Positions 1 through 6,277 of a stretch of DNA of 6,277 nt are shown one piece after another; the stretch's first letter is position 1; the number at the start of each line of letters is the position of its first letter. A program made the position numbers and the translations under genes. The DNA is from Methylobacter sp. (GTDB lineage: Bacteria > Pseudomonadota > Gammaproteobacteria > Methylococcales > Methylomonadaceae). The stretch lies in the NCBI GenBank assembly GCA_003158415.1, contig PMJA01000420.1, positions 395 through 6,671 on the forward strand. The letters run 5' to 3'. The notes under the pieces are model-generated. The model worked only from the letters and a program-made list of their open reading frames with translations. It was not told the DNA's origin and did not search any database.

Positions 1-499
1 GGTGGTTATACCAGTCTACGTCGCTCTGTAATTCGGCCGCATTCAGCTCATAGGTTCGATAGACATTAGTGGTTGCCCATTCGCCGGTGATCTTTCGATT
101 CTGGGGGTGTCCATCCCGCGCTTGATGGCTGTCCATGAAAATATAGTCATTCTGAGAGGGAATTGAATGCTCATCCAGATGGACAATGAAAGAAAACTTA
201 ACGCAGTTAATCGGGCCAAAGTTATTGGAAAACGGGAGTATATAAAAATCGCGAGTACAGCGCTTGTGACGATCCCATTGGATATCAAAGGCATCTGTAT
301 CAACAATGTAGGTTTCGCATAGCCCATGGTTACGATACACTTTAAGAATAACTTTTACATTAGCCTGAACGCCGAAGAATACATCAAATTCTATTTTCCC
401 CCAGCGGATATCAAATTTATCATTATAATCATTGACTCTTTGAAAATAGCCGCCTAAATGCCCATGAACGGGCTTGGCATAGTGTTCTGCTATTTGCAT
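1..499 (-). CDS. Unrecognised protein of the glycogen locus, 5' part only (166 codons, runs off the window)
   Basis: An open frame runs from an ATG at 499 to the left edge without a stop. AAGG lies 10 nt before the ATG (AAGGTAATAAC then ATG), a fair ribosome binding site. The protein begins MQIAEHYAKPVHGHLGGYF and continues with alternating hydrophobic and polar stretches rich in aromatic residues (KIEFDVFFGV, VKVILKVYRN, VKFSFIVHLD), which suggests a beta-rich, soluble domain. No signal peptide or membrane segment is visible. I do not recognise the family. It lies 108 bp downstream of the CBM21-EEP gene on the same strand, so a role in glycogen or alpha-glucan metabolism is inferred from position only. 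The visible part could be a beta-sandwich module ahead of a catalytic domain beyond the edge, since many glucan enzymes are built that way. Confidence is high that it is coding and very low on function. Confidence 0.8.
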   Translation of the reverse strand, partial: MQIAEHYAKPVHGHLGGYFQRVNDYNDKFDIRWGKIEFDVFFGVQANVKVILKVYRNHGLCETYIVDTDAFDIQWDRHKRCTRDFYILPFSNNFGPINCVKFSFIVHLDEHSIPSQNDYIFMDSHQARDGHPQNRKITGEWATTNVYRTYELNAAELQSDVDWYNH

Positions 500-607
500 G
501 TTATTACCTTGTATAAACTTAAGCTTTTTGTATTATTTTTATTCATCTGACTAATGCTGATGTTGATGGATTGATATAGCTGTTGATAGGCGCTTAATAC
601 GACAGCT
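500..607 (-). other. Intergenic spacer between the CBM21-EEP gene and the partial gene
   Basis: This AT-rich 108-bp spacer has no visible gene. I found no GC-rich hairpin followed by a T run on the minus strand, so transcription may read through from the upstream operon. Short TTGAT repeats occur at about 563-588 on the plus strand, and one of them is part of a motif shared with the glgC upstream region. The last 25 bases before the downstream ATG hold its ribosome binding site. I saw no convincing -35/-10 pair. Confidence 0.5.
571..585 (-). promoter_or_regulatory. Short motif shared with the glgC upstream region
   Basis: In the reading direction of the partial gene the sequence is CAACAG directly followed by CTATATCAA. 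The same two words occur in the same order and orientation upstream of glgC, at 6063-6068 and 6078-6086, separated there by 9 bases. The copy here ends 71 bases before the partial gene's ATG. It could be a common binding site or a chance match in AT-rich DNA. Confidence 0.2.
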
Positions 608-2113
608 TTATTTCGGCTCAAATGTCATAAAATAACCACAGTGATCCGAGACGCGGCCATAATCTTCTTCAGTAAATAGCACCTTTCCTGAAATGATGTG
701 CAAATCACTCGCTTTGTTCATGAAAACATAATCAATACGATAATCATCGGCAAGATAATCATGCCAATGAGGATCCTTTACTTTAAAGATTTTTTCAAAT
801 ACGCCATGAGACTTAATGGCTAAAAACTGATCGTCATATTCATTGGCCTTGACCACCAGATTATAGCCTTCCGATCCCGCCGCAATATTAAAATCACCGC
901 ATAAAAAAGTGGCGCTGACTTCATCGCATTGGTTTTCGGCGGCCCATCGACTCAGCCTTTTAAACTGTTCTGGAAAGCCATCCTCCCACCAACTTAGATG
1001 CGCCGAAAAAAAGTTGATGGGGCCCATACCGGGAACTTGCACTTGCGACATGACCACTTTTCGGGAATGGATGCTGTGGGCGCTATGGCTATCCGAAACA
1101 TACTTTGATTCTTGTTTCTGCATCGGGTATCGGCTCAGGATGGCGACGCCTTCGCGGTATTTATCAAAGCCCAGATGCGACCAGTCCGTGTAGAGATGAT
1201 AAGGCTGGTTCAGGCGATCATTAATTATCTTGGCCGAATTGGTATCCCAGTCGCCCTGACCGTCGTTCCAAAGTTCGGCGACTTCCTGAAAACAAACGAT
1301 ATCCGCATCCTGCTCGTTAATCGCTTTCGCTATTTGGGAAAACTTTTCATCCTGGTCGTCTTCCTGGTAACAATGTAGATTAAGAATCATGACCTTTAGA
1401 GGCTCATGGCTAGCCGAGTAATTTTGGCCCTGGTTGTTGTCCCATAAAATCTGATCGCCGCATTCACAGGAAATCGTGTATTGCAGGCGATAAGCGTCGT
1501 TGATCTTGAGCAATCCTTGCCAAATTTGGGATCCATATTGATTCGGATTCCTGGCATTGCTGTGCGACTTTTCGTCCCAATAGTTCCTATTGAACTGGCA
1601 TGGGGTAAGATGCGTGTGCAGCCAATTGTCAGTAGTCCAATGTACCGTGACGGTTTTGGCATTAATGGATCGATTGACCGACACAGTGACAGGTACGCGC
1701 TTCTGTCCGGCTTTCAACTTGGGATCAAATCCGATAGCCAGCAGCGGCTGGGTGGATATTACCTTAAGCCCTGAGTCGGCCTGACTGGAATAATTCAGGC
1801 CGTGCTTGTTATCCCAAAAGTCTCGACCCTGTGCTTGATAACGCAGGGCGAACTTGATATTACCCGGCAGCGATTGATCGGCCGTGGCATTGATAGTTAT
1901 TTTCGCCTGCCAGTATTCGCTATCGGACTCCAAATTGGAGTGATAAGTTGCCGGTAACGTGCGCCACTCGTCGTCCTCGCCAGCCCAGAGCACATCTATG
2001 ATCTTGTCATGACTCAGGTTTTCCACACGCACAAAAAAAGACAGCTCTTGTTGCAGAACACCTTTTTTTCTGGCGATGATATTTTCTACATACAGCAGTT
2101 GGATTTCATTCAT
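608..2113 (-). CDS. Tandem CBM21-like carbohydrate-binding modules fused to an EEP-family (endonuclease/exonuclease/phosphatase) domain
   Basis: The protein has 501 residues. Residues about 6-118 and 124-238 are two copies of a CBM21-type module. The first has the FFVRVENLSHDK opening and ends in FWDNKHGLNYS (99-109). The second has VHWTTDNW (157-164) and ends in LWDNNQGQNYS (223-233). The WDN-x-x-G-x-NY signature is typical of CBM21, the starch/glycogen-binding module of fungal glucoamylase and of PP1 glycogen-targeting subunits. Residues about 240-498 are an EEP metal-dependent phosphoesterase with its motifs intact: N245, E277 in FQEV, GVAILSR (322-328), H372 in SAHL, D407 and N409 in GDFN, D461 in RIDYVF, and D490-H491 in SDH. 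No signal peptide is seen, so it is probably cytoplasmic. The ATG lies 9 nt after the glgA stop, and its likely ribosome binding site (AGAG, 7 nt away) overlaps that stop, suggesting translational coupling. I infer a glycogen-bound phosphoesterase. The substrate (glycogen phosphate, a nucleotide sugar, a nucleic acid or another ester) is unknown. Confidence 0.9.
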   Translation of the reverse strand: MNEIQLLYVENIIARKKGVLQQELSFFVRVENLSHDKIIDVLWAGEDDEWRTLPATYHSNLESDSEYWQAKITINATADQSLPGNIKFALRYQAQGRDFWDNKHGLNYSSQADSGLKVISTQPLLAIGFDPKLKAGQKRVPVTVSVNRSINAKTVTVHWTTDNWLHTHLTPCQFNRNYWDEKSHSNARNPNQYGSQIWQGLLKINDAYRLQYTISCECGDQILWDNNQGQNYSASHEPLKVMILNLHCYQEDDQDEKFSQIAKAINEQDADIVCFQEVAELWNDGQGDWDTNSAKIINDRLNQPYHLYTDWSHLGFDKYREGVAILSRYPMQKQESKYVSDSHSAHSIHSRKVVMSQVQVPGMGPINFFSAHLSWWEDGFPEQFKRLSRWAAENQCDEVSATFLCGDFNIAAGSEGYNLVVKANEYDDQFLAIKSHGVFEKIFKVKDPHWHDYLADDYRIDYVFMNKASDLHIISGKVLFTEEDYGRVSDHCGYFMTFEPK

Positions 2114-2122
2114 CCATCATCT

Positions 2123-3556
2123 CTACAGGTTTTCGTATAACACCAAATACTGCTCGGCGCTGTTTTGCCAGGAAAAATCTTTATTCATGGCATTAATCTG
2201 CATTTTTTTCCAGGCATCAGGCAAACTGTATAAAATCATCGTGCGTTTAATCGCTTCCAGCAAAGAGCCTGAATCGGCTTCGTTGAATACAATGCCGCTG
2301 GCTGTGTGCTGCGCCAATGTTTCGGGCAAGGTATCAACGACCGTATCCGCCAGACCGCCGGTTTTTCTGACGATAGGAATAGTGCCGTAACGTTGACTGT
2401 ACATTTGATTCAAACCGCAGGGTTCAAATCGCGACGGCATCAGGAAACTATCGACGCCCGCTTCGATTAGATGCGCCAGCGATTCATCGTAGCCCAGGCG
2501 GATCGCGATTTTTTCAGGATATAAATCCGCCAGTTTTTGCAACTGTTTTTCAAAGACTTTATCGCCGCTGCCCAGCAAGACGAATTGCAGCTCCAGGGCG
2601 ACCATTTCAGGCAGACATTCCACGATCAGGTCTATGCCTTTTTGCTCGACCAGTCGACCGATCAGCCCGAACAGGGGAACGCTCCCGTTAACCGGCAGAG
2701 CGAACTTTCTTTGCACTTCAGACTTGTTGAGTTGTTTTTTAGCCAGCGTTGCAGCGGTATAGGTCTGGGCAATATAAGGATCGGTTTCAGGATTCCATTG
2801 ATCGAGATCAATTCCGTTAATGATGCCGCCTAAAAATTCTTTGCGATGATTGAGCAAGCCTTCAAGACCATAACCGAATTCAGCGGTTTGGATTTCCAGG
2901 GCATAAGTCGGACTAACGGTGGTAATGTGATCGGCATAAACCAGGCCGCCTTTAATAAAAGACAGCATTTCATGAAATTCTAGCCCGGCGGGATGCCACA
3001 ACTTGCCCGGCAGGTTTAATTCTGCGGCGGCGCTACCGGGAAATAGTCCCTGGTAAGCCATATTGTGTATGGTAAATACCGTATTGGGCCGGTCGTGCTC
3101 AAGCGACAATAACGCCGGAACCAGACCTGTTTGCCAATCGTTACAATGCACTACATCGGGTTTCCAATCCAGATGCCCTCGATTCATAGCGACTTCGACG
3201 GCAATACGGCAAAACAATCCAAAACGTTCGGCGTTGTTAGTCCAGGGTTCGCCCTGTTCATCGACATAAGGATTGCCGGGATAATTAAAATAAGCCGGAT
3301 AATCAACCAACAAGACGGTAACGTGACTGTCAGGCATGCGGGTTTCCAGGATATTGATATTCCTGTTATCAACCCGTAAGGAACAAAGAAAACGGACACT
3401 TTCGCTGGTTTTCAACGCCTGATAATTCGGTATGATCAGTTTTATGTCCTGGGATAATTCAGCCAATGCTTTAGGCAGGCTGCCGCAAACATCGGCAAGC
3501 CCCCCGGTTTTAATCAGGGGATGTGCTTCACTGGTAACAAAGAGTATTTTTTTCAT
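2123..3556 (-). CDS. glgA: Glycogen synthase, ADP-glucose type (GT5)
   Basis: It transfers glucose from ADP-glucose to the non-reducing end of an alpha-1,4-glucan in the cytoplasm. With the ATG at 3556 the protein has 477 residues, the same as E. coli GlgA. It starts MKKILFVTSEAHPLIKTGGLADV, in two parts MKKILFVTSE and KTGGLADV (16-23), the usual N-terminal nucleotide-sugar loop with K16. Further family motifs are HCNDWQTG (137-144), TIHNMAYQG (162-170), NGIDLDQWNP (247-256), GLIGRLVEQKG (297-307), SRFEPCGLNQMY (375-386, holding the retaining-GT-B glutamate E378) and KTGGLADTV (398-406). Both Rossmann-like halves are complete. A GTG at 3574, directly after the glgB stop, would add six residues (MIIESY), but it has no ribosome binding site and the family starts at MKK. 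The site before the ATG is itself weak, so GlgA may depend on translation of glgB. The glgB gap is 18 nt. Confidence 0.96.
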   Translation of the reverse strand: MKKILFVTSEAHPLIKTGGLADVCGSLPKALAELSQDIKLIIPNYQALKTSESVRFLCSLRVDNRNINILETRMPDSHVTVLLVDYPAYFNYPGNPYVDEQGEPWTNNAERFGLFCRIAVEVAMNRGHLDWKPDVVHCNDWQTGLVPALLSLEHDRPNTVFTIHNMAYQGLFPGSAAAELNLPGKLWHPAGLEFHEMLSFIKGGLVYADHITTVSPTYALEIQTAEFGYGLEGLLNHRKEFLGGIINGIDLDQWNPETDPYIAQTYTAATLAKKQLNKSEVQRKFALPVNGSVPLFGLIGRLVEQKGIDLIVECLPEMVALELQFVLLGSGDKVFEKQLQKLADLYPEKIAIRLGYDESLAHLIEAGVDSFLMPSRFEPCGLNQMYSQRYGTIPIVRKTGGLADTVVDTLPETLAQHTASGIVFNEADSGSLLEAIKRTMILYSLPDAWKKMQINAMNKDFSWQNSAEQYLVLYENL

Positions 3557-3574
3557 ATATGATTCTATGATCAC

Positions 3575-6004
3575 TTATAACTTTAAGATCAACGCTCCCA
3601 AAGGCGGCAGATTAAGGCTAATGGAGTAAGGATGGTTCATCCACTTCGTAGGCTCTGATACCACTGCGCCATTACCTGTGTTGCTGCCATCATAATATTT
3701 GGAGTCGGAATTAAAAATCTCGGTATAAGTGCCTGCATCGGGCACGCCAAGCCGGTAATTATTCCGGGGTACGGGTGTAAAGTTGAGAATAATAATTAAC
3801 TCTTCAAAGGTATTTTTGCGTCGGTAACTGATGATGGATTGCTCAACATCATGGCAATCTATCCATTCAAAGCCTTGATGATCAAAATCATGGCTGAATA
3901 AAGCCGGATGCGTTTTGTAGAGATGATTTAGATCTTTGACTAAGGTTTGCATACCCTTATGATGCGGGTAATCCAGCACATACCAATCCAAGTCCGTGTT
4001 AGCATTCCATTCCGTGCCCTGTCCGAACTCACAGCCCATAAACAACAGTTTTTTGCCCGGATACGTGTACATGAAAGTATACAGCAACCGTAAATTAGCA
4101 AAGCGCTGCCATTCATCCCCCGGCATTTTGCTGAGCAATGAACCTTTGCCATGCACCACTTCATCATGTGAAAAAGGCAGGGCGAAGTTTTCGGTAAAGG
4201 CATAGAGCATCCCGAAAGTCAGTTGATCATGATGGTACTTGCGGTGTATGGGCTCCTCGCTCATATAAGACAGTACATCATGCATCCAACCCATATTCCA
4301 TTTCATCGAAAAGCCCAAGCCGCCTGTCCAGGTCGGACGGGTCACTTGCGGCCAGGATGTGGATTCCTCGGCCATCATAACGGTACCCGGATGCAGGTCG
4401 TGGGTGACGGTATTGAGCTCCCTGAAAAAATCAATGGCTTCCAGATTCTCGTTGCCGCCGTACATGTTGGGTATCCAATCATTGGCTTTGCGGGAATAAT
4501 CCAGATAAAGCATAGAGGCCACCGCATCCACCCTTAAACCATCCAGATGAAATTCTTCCAACCAGAAAATGGCGCTGGACAATAAAAAGTTTTTAACTTC
4601 ATTACGTCCATAATTATAGATCAGCGTACCCCAGTCACGGTGTTCGCCTTTACGCGGATCTTCATGTTCATACAGGGCGCTGCCGTCGAATTTAGCCAAG
4701 GCAAACGCATCTTTGGGGAAATGGGCAGGCACCCAATCCAGGATAACGCCTATGCCATTTTGGTGGCAGGTATCGATAAAATAGCGGAAATCATCGGGCG
4801 AGCCGTGCCGACTGGTCGGTGCAAAATAGCCGGTGGTTTGATAACCCCATGAGCCGTCAAACGGGTGCTCAGTAATAGGCAACAGTTCAATATGGGTAAA
4901 GCCCATCTGTTTAACATAATTGACAAGTTCGACAGCGAGCACCCGATAACTGAGGAAATTACCCTGATTATCCCGTCGCCACGACCCCAGATGGACTTCG
5001 TATATAGACATGGGTTCGTGCAGCCAATCGTATTTGGCGCGCTCAGACAGCCATAGACCGTCCTGCCAGACATAGTTTTTTTCCTTGACCACAATGGACG
5101 ACGTGTTGGGGCGAAACTCGAATTGCTGCCCATAAGGATCTGTTTTTAGCAGGATCTCGTTGCTGTTGCGATTTAATATTTCAAATTTATATAAACAGCC
5201 TGTCTTTAGGCCGGGGATGAATATTTCCCATATACCGCTGCCTCCCAGACTGCGCATGGGGTTACAGCGACCATCCCAGTTATTAAAGTCACCGACTATG
5301 CTAACCCGACCGGCATTGGGCGCCCAAACGGTAAACAAAACCCCATCAATCCCATCAACGCTATGCAGGTGTCCGCCCAATTTTTGATAAATATGCCAGT
5401 GCTTACCTTCGCCGAATAAATATTGGTCAAATTCAGGTAATTGAGTGCCGAAGTCATAAGGGTCATAATTTTCATGGGTGTAGCCGCTTTTATCGACCCA
5501 AACCAACTTGTAGTGTTCCGGTAATTCCCCTTCCCGGGCGACATATTCAAAAAAATCCGTACCGGTTACTCGGTTAAGAACAGGGCCATTGCTCAGATGT
5601 ACCGTTTCTGCGTAGGGCAAATAAACATTAATTCGGATTTGACCGTTCTTTGGGTGGCGACCCAACACTGAAAAGGGATCATGATGCTTCGCTGCCATGA
5701 TTTTTATAGCATCGGCATCCAGTTTGCGCTCTTCTTCTGTTTTTGCAGCTATGGTTTTTACAGATTCGGAATCCGGCGTTTTTACAGCTGTTTTTGCTTT
5801 TTGCGGCTTTGCAGGCTCGGAGGCCTGCGGCTTTGCGACAACCTTCGGTTTTGCGGGCTTTTTGGTTGCAGTGTCAATCGTAGCCGGTGCCACAGACTCT
5901 TCAGTAATTTTGGCCGCTTCAGAATCAGGCAGGTTAGCTACCGGTTTTGCTGCAATGATTTTTGTAGCTTCAGAATCAAGTGTGTTATCAGAACCCTTTT
6001 TCAC
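3575..6004 (-). CDS. glgB: 1,4-alpha-glucan branching enzyme (GH13) with repeat-built N-terminal extension
   Basis: It cuts alpha-1,4 chains and rejoins them by alpha-1,6 bonds to branch glycogen. The protein has 809 residues against 728 in E. coli, and the excess is a low-complexity Lys/Ala/Pro/Ser/Glu extension over about residues 1-94. The normal protein begins near [21 protein letters not shown] (from 95; the DPFSVLG block is 109-115). An N1 domain spans about 107-215. CBM48 covers about 216-310 with [20 protein letters not shown] at 226-245. The GH13 barrel covers about 330-690, and a C-terminal beta domain ends in [11 protein letters not shown]. Catalytic residues are D493 (LRVDAVASM), E546 (MMAEEST) and D614 ([12 protein letters not shown]). 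Their spacing of 53 and 121 equals that of E. coli D405, E458 and D526. The start is GTG at 6004 with GAGG 9 nt upstream. An in-frame stop lies further upstream with no ATG between, and the first internal ATG (residue 103) would cut into the conserved first helix. Confidence 0.96.
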   Translation of the reverse strand: MKKGSDNTLDSEATKIIAAKPVANLPDSEAAKITEESVAPATIDTATKKPAKPKVVAKPQASEPAKPQKAKTAVKTPDSESVKTIAAKTEEERKLDADAIKIMAAKHHDPFSVLGRHPKNGQIRINVYLPYAETVHLSNGPVLNRVTGTDFFEYVAREGELPEHYKLVWVDKSGYTHENYDPYDFGTQLPEFDQYLFGEGKHWHIYQKLGGHLHSVDGIDGVLFTVWAPNAGRVSIVGDFNNWDGRCNPMRSLGGSGIWEIFIPGLKTGCLYKFEILNRNSNEILLKTDPYGQQFEFRPNTSSIVVKEKNYVWQDGLWLSERAKYDWLHEPMSIYEVHLGSWRRDNQGNFLSYRVLAVELVNYVKQMGFTHIELLPITEHPFDGSWGYQTTGYFAPTSRHGSPDDFRYFIDTCHQNGIGVILDWVPAHFPKDAFALAKFDGSALYEHEDPRKGEHRDWGTLIYNYGRNEVKNFLLSSAIFWLEEFHLDGLRVDAVASMLYLDYSRKANDWIPNMYGGNENLEAIDFFRELNTVTHDLHPGTVMMAEESTSWPQVTRPTWTGGLGFSMKWNMGWMHDVLSYMSEEPIHRKYHHDQLTFGMLYAFTENFALPFSHDEVVHGKGSLLSKMPGDEWQRFANLRLLYTFMYTYPGKKLLFMGCEFGQGTEWNANTDLDWYVLDYPHHKGMQTLVKDLNHLYKTHPALFSHDFDHQGFEWIDCHDVEQSIISYRRKNTFEELIIILNFTPVPRNNYRLGVPDAGTYTEIFNSDSKYYDGSNTGNGAVVSEPTKWMNHPYSISLNLPPLGALILKL
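5687..5980 (-). repeat. Degenerate 17-codon tandem repeats in the 5' end of glgB
   Basis: Six consecutive units start at GlgB residues 9, 26, 43, 60, 77 and 95, so the period is 17 residues, with 18 for the fifth. The clear units are [12 protein letters not shown] (9-20), [12 protein letters not shown] (26-37), [12 protein letters not shown] (77-88) and [12 protein letters not shown] (95-106). The middle two ([24 protein letters not shown]) are degenerate but keep the phase. Position 7 of every unit is Lys (K15, K32, K49, K66, K83, K101) and position 12 is Lys in five of six. By hand count, the first and last clear units match at about 28 of 36 bases. The last unit is the native first helix of the branching enzyme, so the array looks like outward duplication of the gene's own start. 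The middle units have become a basic Pro/Ala/Lys linker. Confidence 0.8.
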
Positions 6005-6049
6005 TTTGAATGGCCTCGGTGTAGTAGTAGAATGAATATTCGGTGAATC

Positions 6050-6077
6050 TTACCAAAATAACCAACAGTTGTAATAT
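6050..6077 (+). promoter_or_regulatory. glgC: Weak candidate sigma-70 promoter for glgC
   Basis: TTACCA at 6050-6055 (4 of 6 to the -35 consensus) is followed after 16 bases by TAATAT at 6072-6077 (4 of 6 to the -10 consensus). Transcription would begin near 6084, leaving a very short leader. The match is modest and AT-rich DNA yields such pairs by chance, so it is only a candidate. Confidence 0.25.
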
Positions 6078-6087
6078 CTATATCAAC
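6068..6087. promoter_or_regulatory. Imperfect 20-bp dyad, possible operator upstream of glgC
   Basis: The sequence has the form GTTGnnATAnnTATnnCAAC, with 7 of 10 base pairs symmetrical. It overlaps the candidate glgC -10 at 6072-6077. A further CAAC at 6063-6066, one base before the GTTG, makes the short palindrome CAAC-A-GTTG at 6063-6071, so three half-site-like words are clustered. That would suit a dimeric regulator acting on one or both divergent genes. No regulator can be named. Confidence 0.3.
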
Positions 6088-6100
6088 ATGGAGATGAAAA
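6086..6100 (+). promoter_or_regulatory. glgC: glgC ribosome binding site with CsrA-like GGA context
   Basis: GGAG at 6090-6093 lies 7 bases before the ATG and decides the start. ATGs at 6088 and 6094 are out of frame with GlgC. The surrounding ACATGGAGAT resembles the CsrA/RsmA target core ACA-R-GGA. In E. coli, CsrA represses glgC by binding such a site over its ribosome binding site. The resemblance is partial and only one GGA is present in this short stretch. Confidence 0.55.
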
Positions 6101-6277
6101 ATGTCAGCGTCAAGCAATCAAAAGCATGAACATAATGTCGGTCATTTAACCCGTAATACCATCGCATTAATATTAGCCGGGGGTCGGGGTTCACGACTGA
6201 TGAACATGACAGATTGGCGCGCCAAGCCGGCTGTGCCGTTCGGCGGCAAGTTCCGTATTATTGATTTTCCGTTATCC
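6101..6277 (+). CDS. glgC: Glucose-1-phosphate adenylyltransferase (ADP-glucose pyrophosphorylase), N-terminal 59 codons
   Basis: It makes ADP-glucose and pyrophosphate from ATP and glucose-1-phosphate, the committed step of bacterial glycogen synthesis. The visible N-terminus holds the nucleotide-binding loop [11 protein letters not shown] (23-33), then [20 protein letters not shown] (39-58), both diagnostic of GlgC. The ATG at 6101 has GGAG 7 nt upstream. The frame stays open to the window edge; a full GlgC would have about 420-430 residues. By alignment with E. coli GlgC, which numbers identically here, position 39 (a Lys that binds the activator fructose-1,6-bisphosphate in E. coli) is Trp, suggesting a different effector response. 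The gene is divergent from glgB, unlike the single E. coli glgBXCAP cluster. The identity is certain from these motifs, though the catalytic and C-terminal domains are outside the window. Confidence 0.96.
   Translation, partial: MSASSNQKHEHNVGHLTRNTIALILAGGRGSRLMNMTDWRAKPAVPFGGKFRIIDFPLS

Larger units (their letters stand above)
6005..6100. promoter_or_regulatory. Divergent glgB/glgC control region
   Basis: This 96-bp AT-rich spacer separates the minus-strand start of glgB from the plus-strand start of glgC, so both promoters must lie here, in the upstream genes' 5' ends, or outside the window. The glgB ribosome binding site is GAGG (complement of 6014-6017). The glgC site is GGAG (6090-6093). 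A dyad and a repeated CAAC/GTTG word lie between. For glgB, TAAGAT (complement of about 6048-6053) is a possible -10 without a good -35. Confidence 0.6.

Noticed and set aside
43..327. Minus-strand open frame of 94 codons at the left end
   Set aside because: It lies in another frame of the partial gene at 1-499, which has a proper ribosome binding site and spans the whole stretch. The hydrophobic appearance comes from the frame shift.
500..607. Rho-independent terminator after the CBM21-EEP gene
   Set aside because: I found no stable hairpin followed by a U run. AAGCTTAAG near 518-527 is short and AT-rich.
608..2113. EEP gene as a simple DNA repair exonuclease (ExoIII-type) or a secreted nuclease
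   Set aside because: No signal peptide is present, half the protein is carbohydrate-binding modules, and the gene is embedded in a glycogen operon. Nuclease activity itself is not excluded.
3557..3574. GTG at 3574 as the glgA start, giving six more residues
   Set aside because: There is no ribosome binding site before it, and the family begins at MKKILFVTSE, so the ATG at 3556 is preferred.
5687..5980. CRISPR array or non-coding repeat
   Set aside because: The repeats are in-frame multiples of codons, degenerate, without unique spacers, and continue into the conserved GlgB sequence.
5681..6046. Long plus-strand open frames opposite the start of glgB, rich in Cys/Phe or Ala/Val
   Set aside because: They are antisense shadows of the low-complexity glgB extension, with odd composition and no supported start. 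The minus-strand frame continues into a clear enzyme.
1..6277. Mobile element, phage or horizontally acquired island
   Set aside because: No transposase, integrase, terminal repeats, tRNA or abrupt base-composition change is visible. The genes form one coherent metabolic cluster.

Overview
The window is a bacterial glycogen-synthesis locus, cut at both edges. Four genes read leftwards on the minus strand: glgB (branching enzyme), glgA (glycogen synthase), a fusion of two carbohydrate-binding modules with an endonuclease/exonuclease/phosphatase (EEP) domain, and a partial gene of unknown function running off the left edge. glgC (ADP-glucose pyrophosphorylase) starts on the plus strand at the right edge and is divergent from glgB across a 96-bp spacer. 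Base composition is moderate. The proteins look gammaproteobacterial: GlgA and the GlgB core match the E. coli enzymes in length and catalytic spacing. An organism such as a type I methanotroph (Methylococcales) would fit, but that is a low-confidence guess.

Layout. 1-499 (-): 5' part of an unrecognised soluble protein. 500-607: AT-rich spacer. 608-2113 (-): two tandem CBM21-like modules followed by a complete EEP domain. 2123-3556 (-): glgA. 3575-6004 (-): glgB with a GTG start and an unusual N-terminal extension of about 88-95 residues built from degenerate 17-residue repeats. 6005-6100: divergent control region. 6101-6277 (+): glgC, first 59 codons. The spacings glgB-glgA (18 nt) and glgA-EEP (9 nt) indicate one transcript. 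The unknown gene follows after 108 bp and may or may not share it.

How they work together. GlgC makes ADP-glucose, GlgA extends alpha-1,4 chains, and GlgB adds alpha-1,6 branches. The fourth protein is the notable one. Its two modules resemble those that bring protein phosphatase 1 to glycogen in animals and bind starch in fungal glucoamylase. Here they precede a phosphoesterase domain that keeps its expected catalytic motifs and has no secretion signal. The simplest reading is a cytoplasmic phosphoesterase held on the glycogen particle, perhaps a bacterial functional analogue of glycogen phosphatases such as laforin. Its substrate cannot be read from sequence. The second unusual feature is the GlgB repeat extension, which appears to have grown by duplication of the start of the protein's own first helix.
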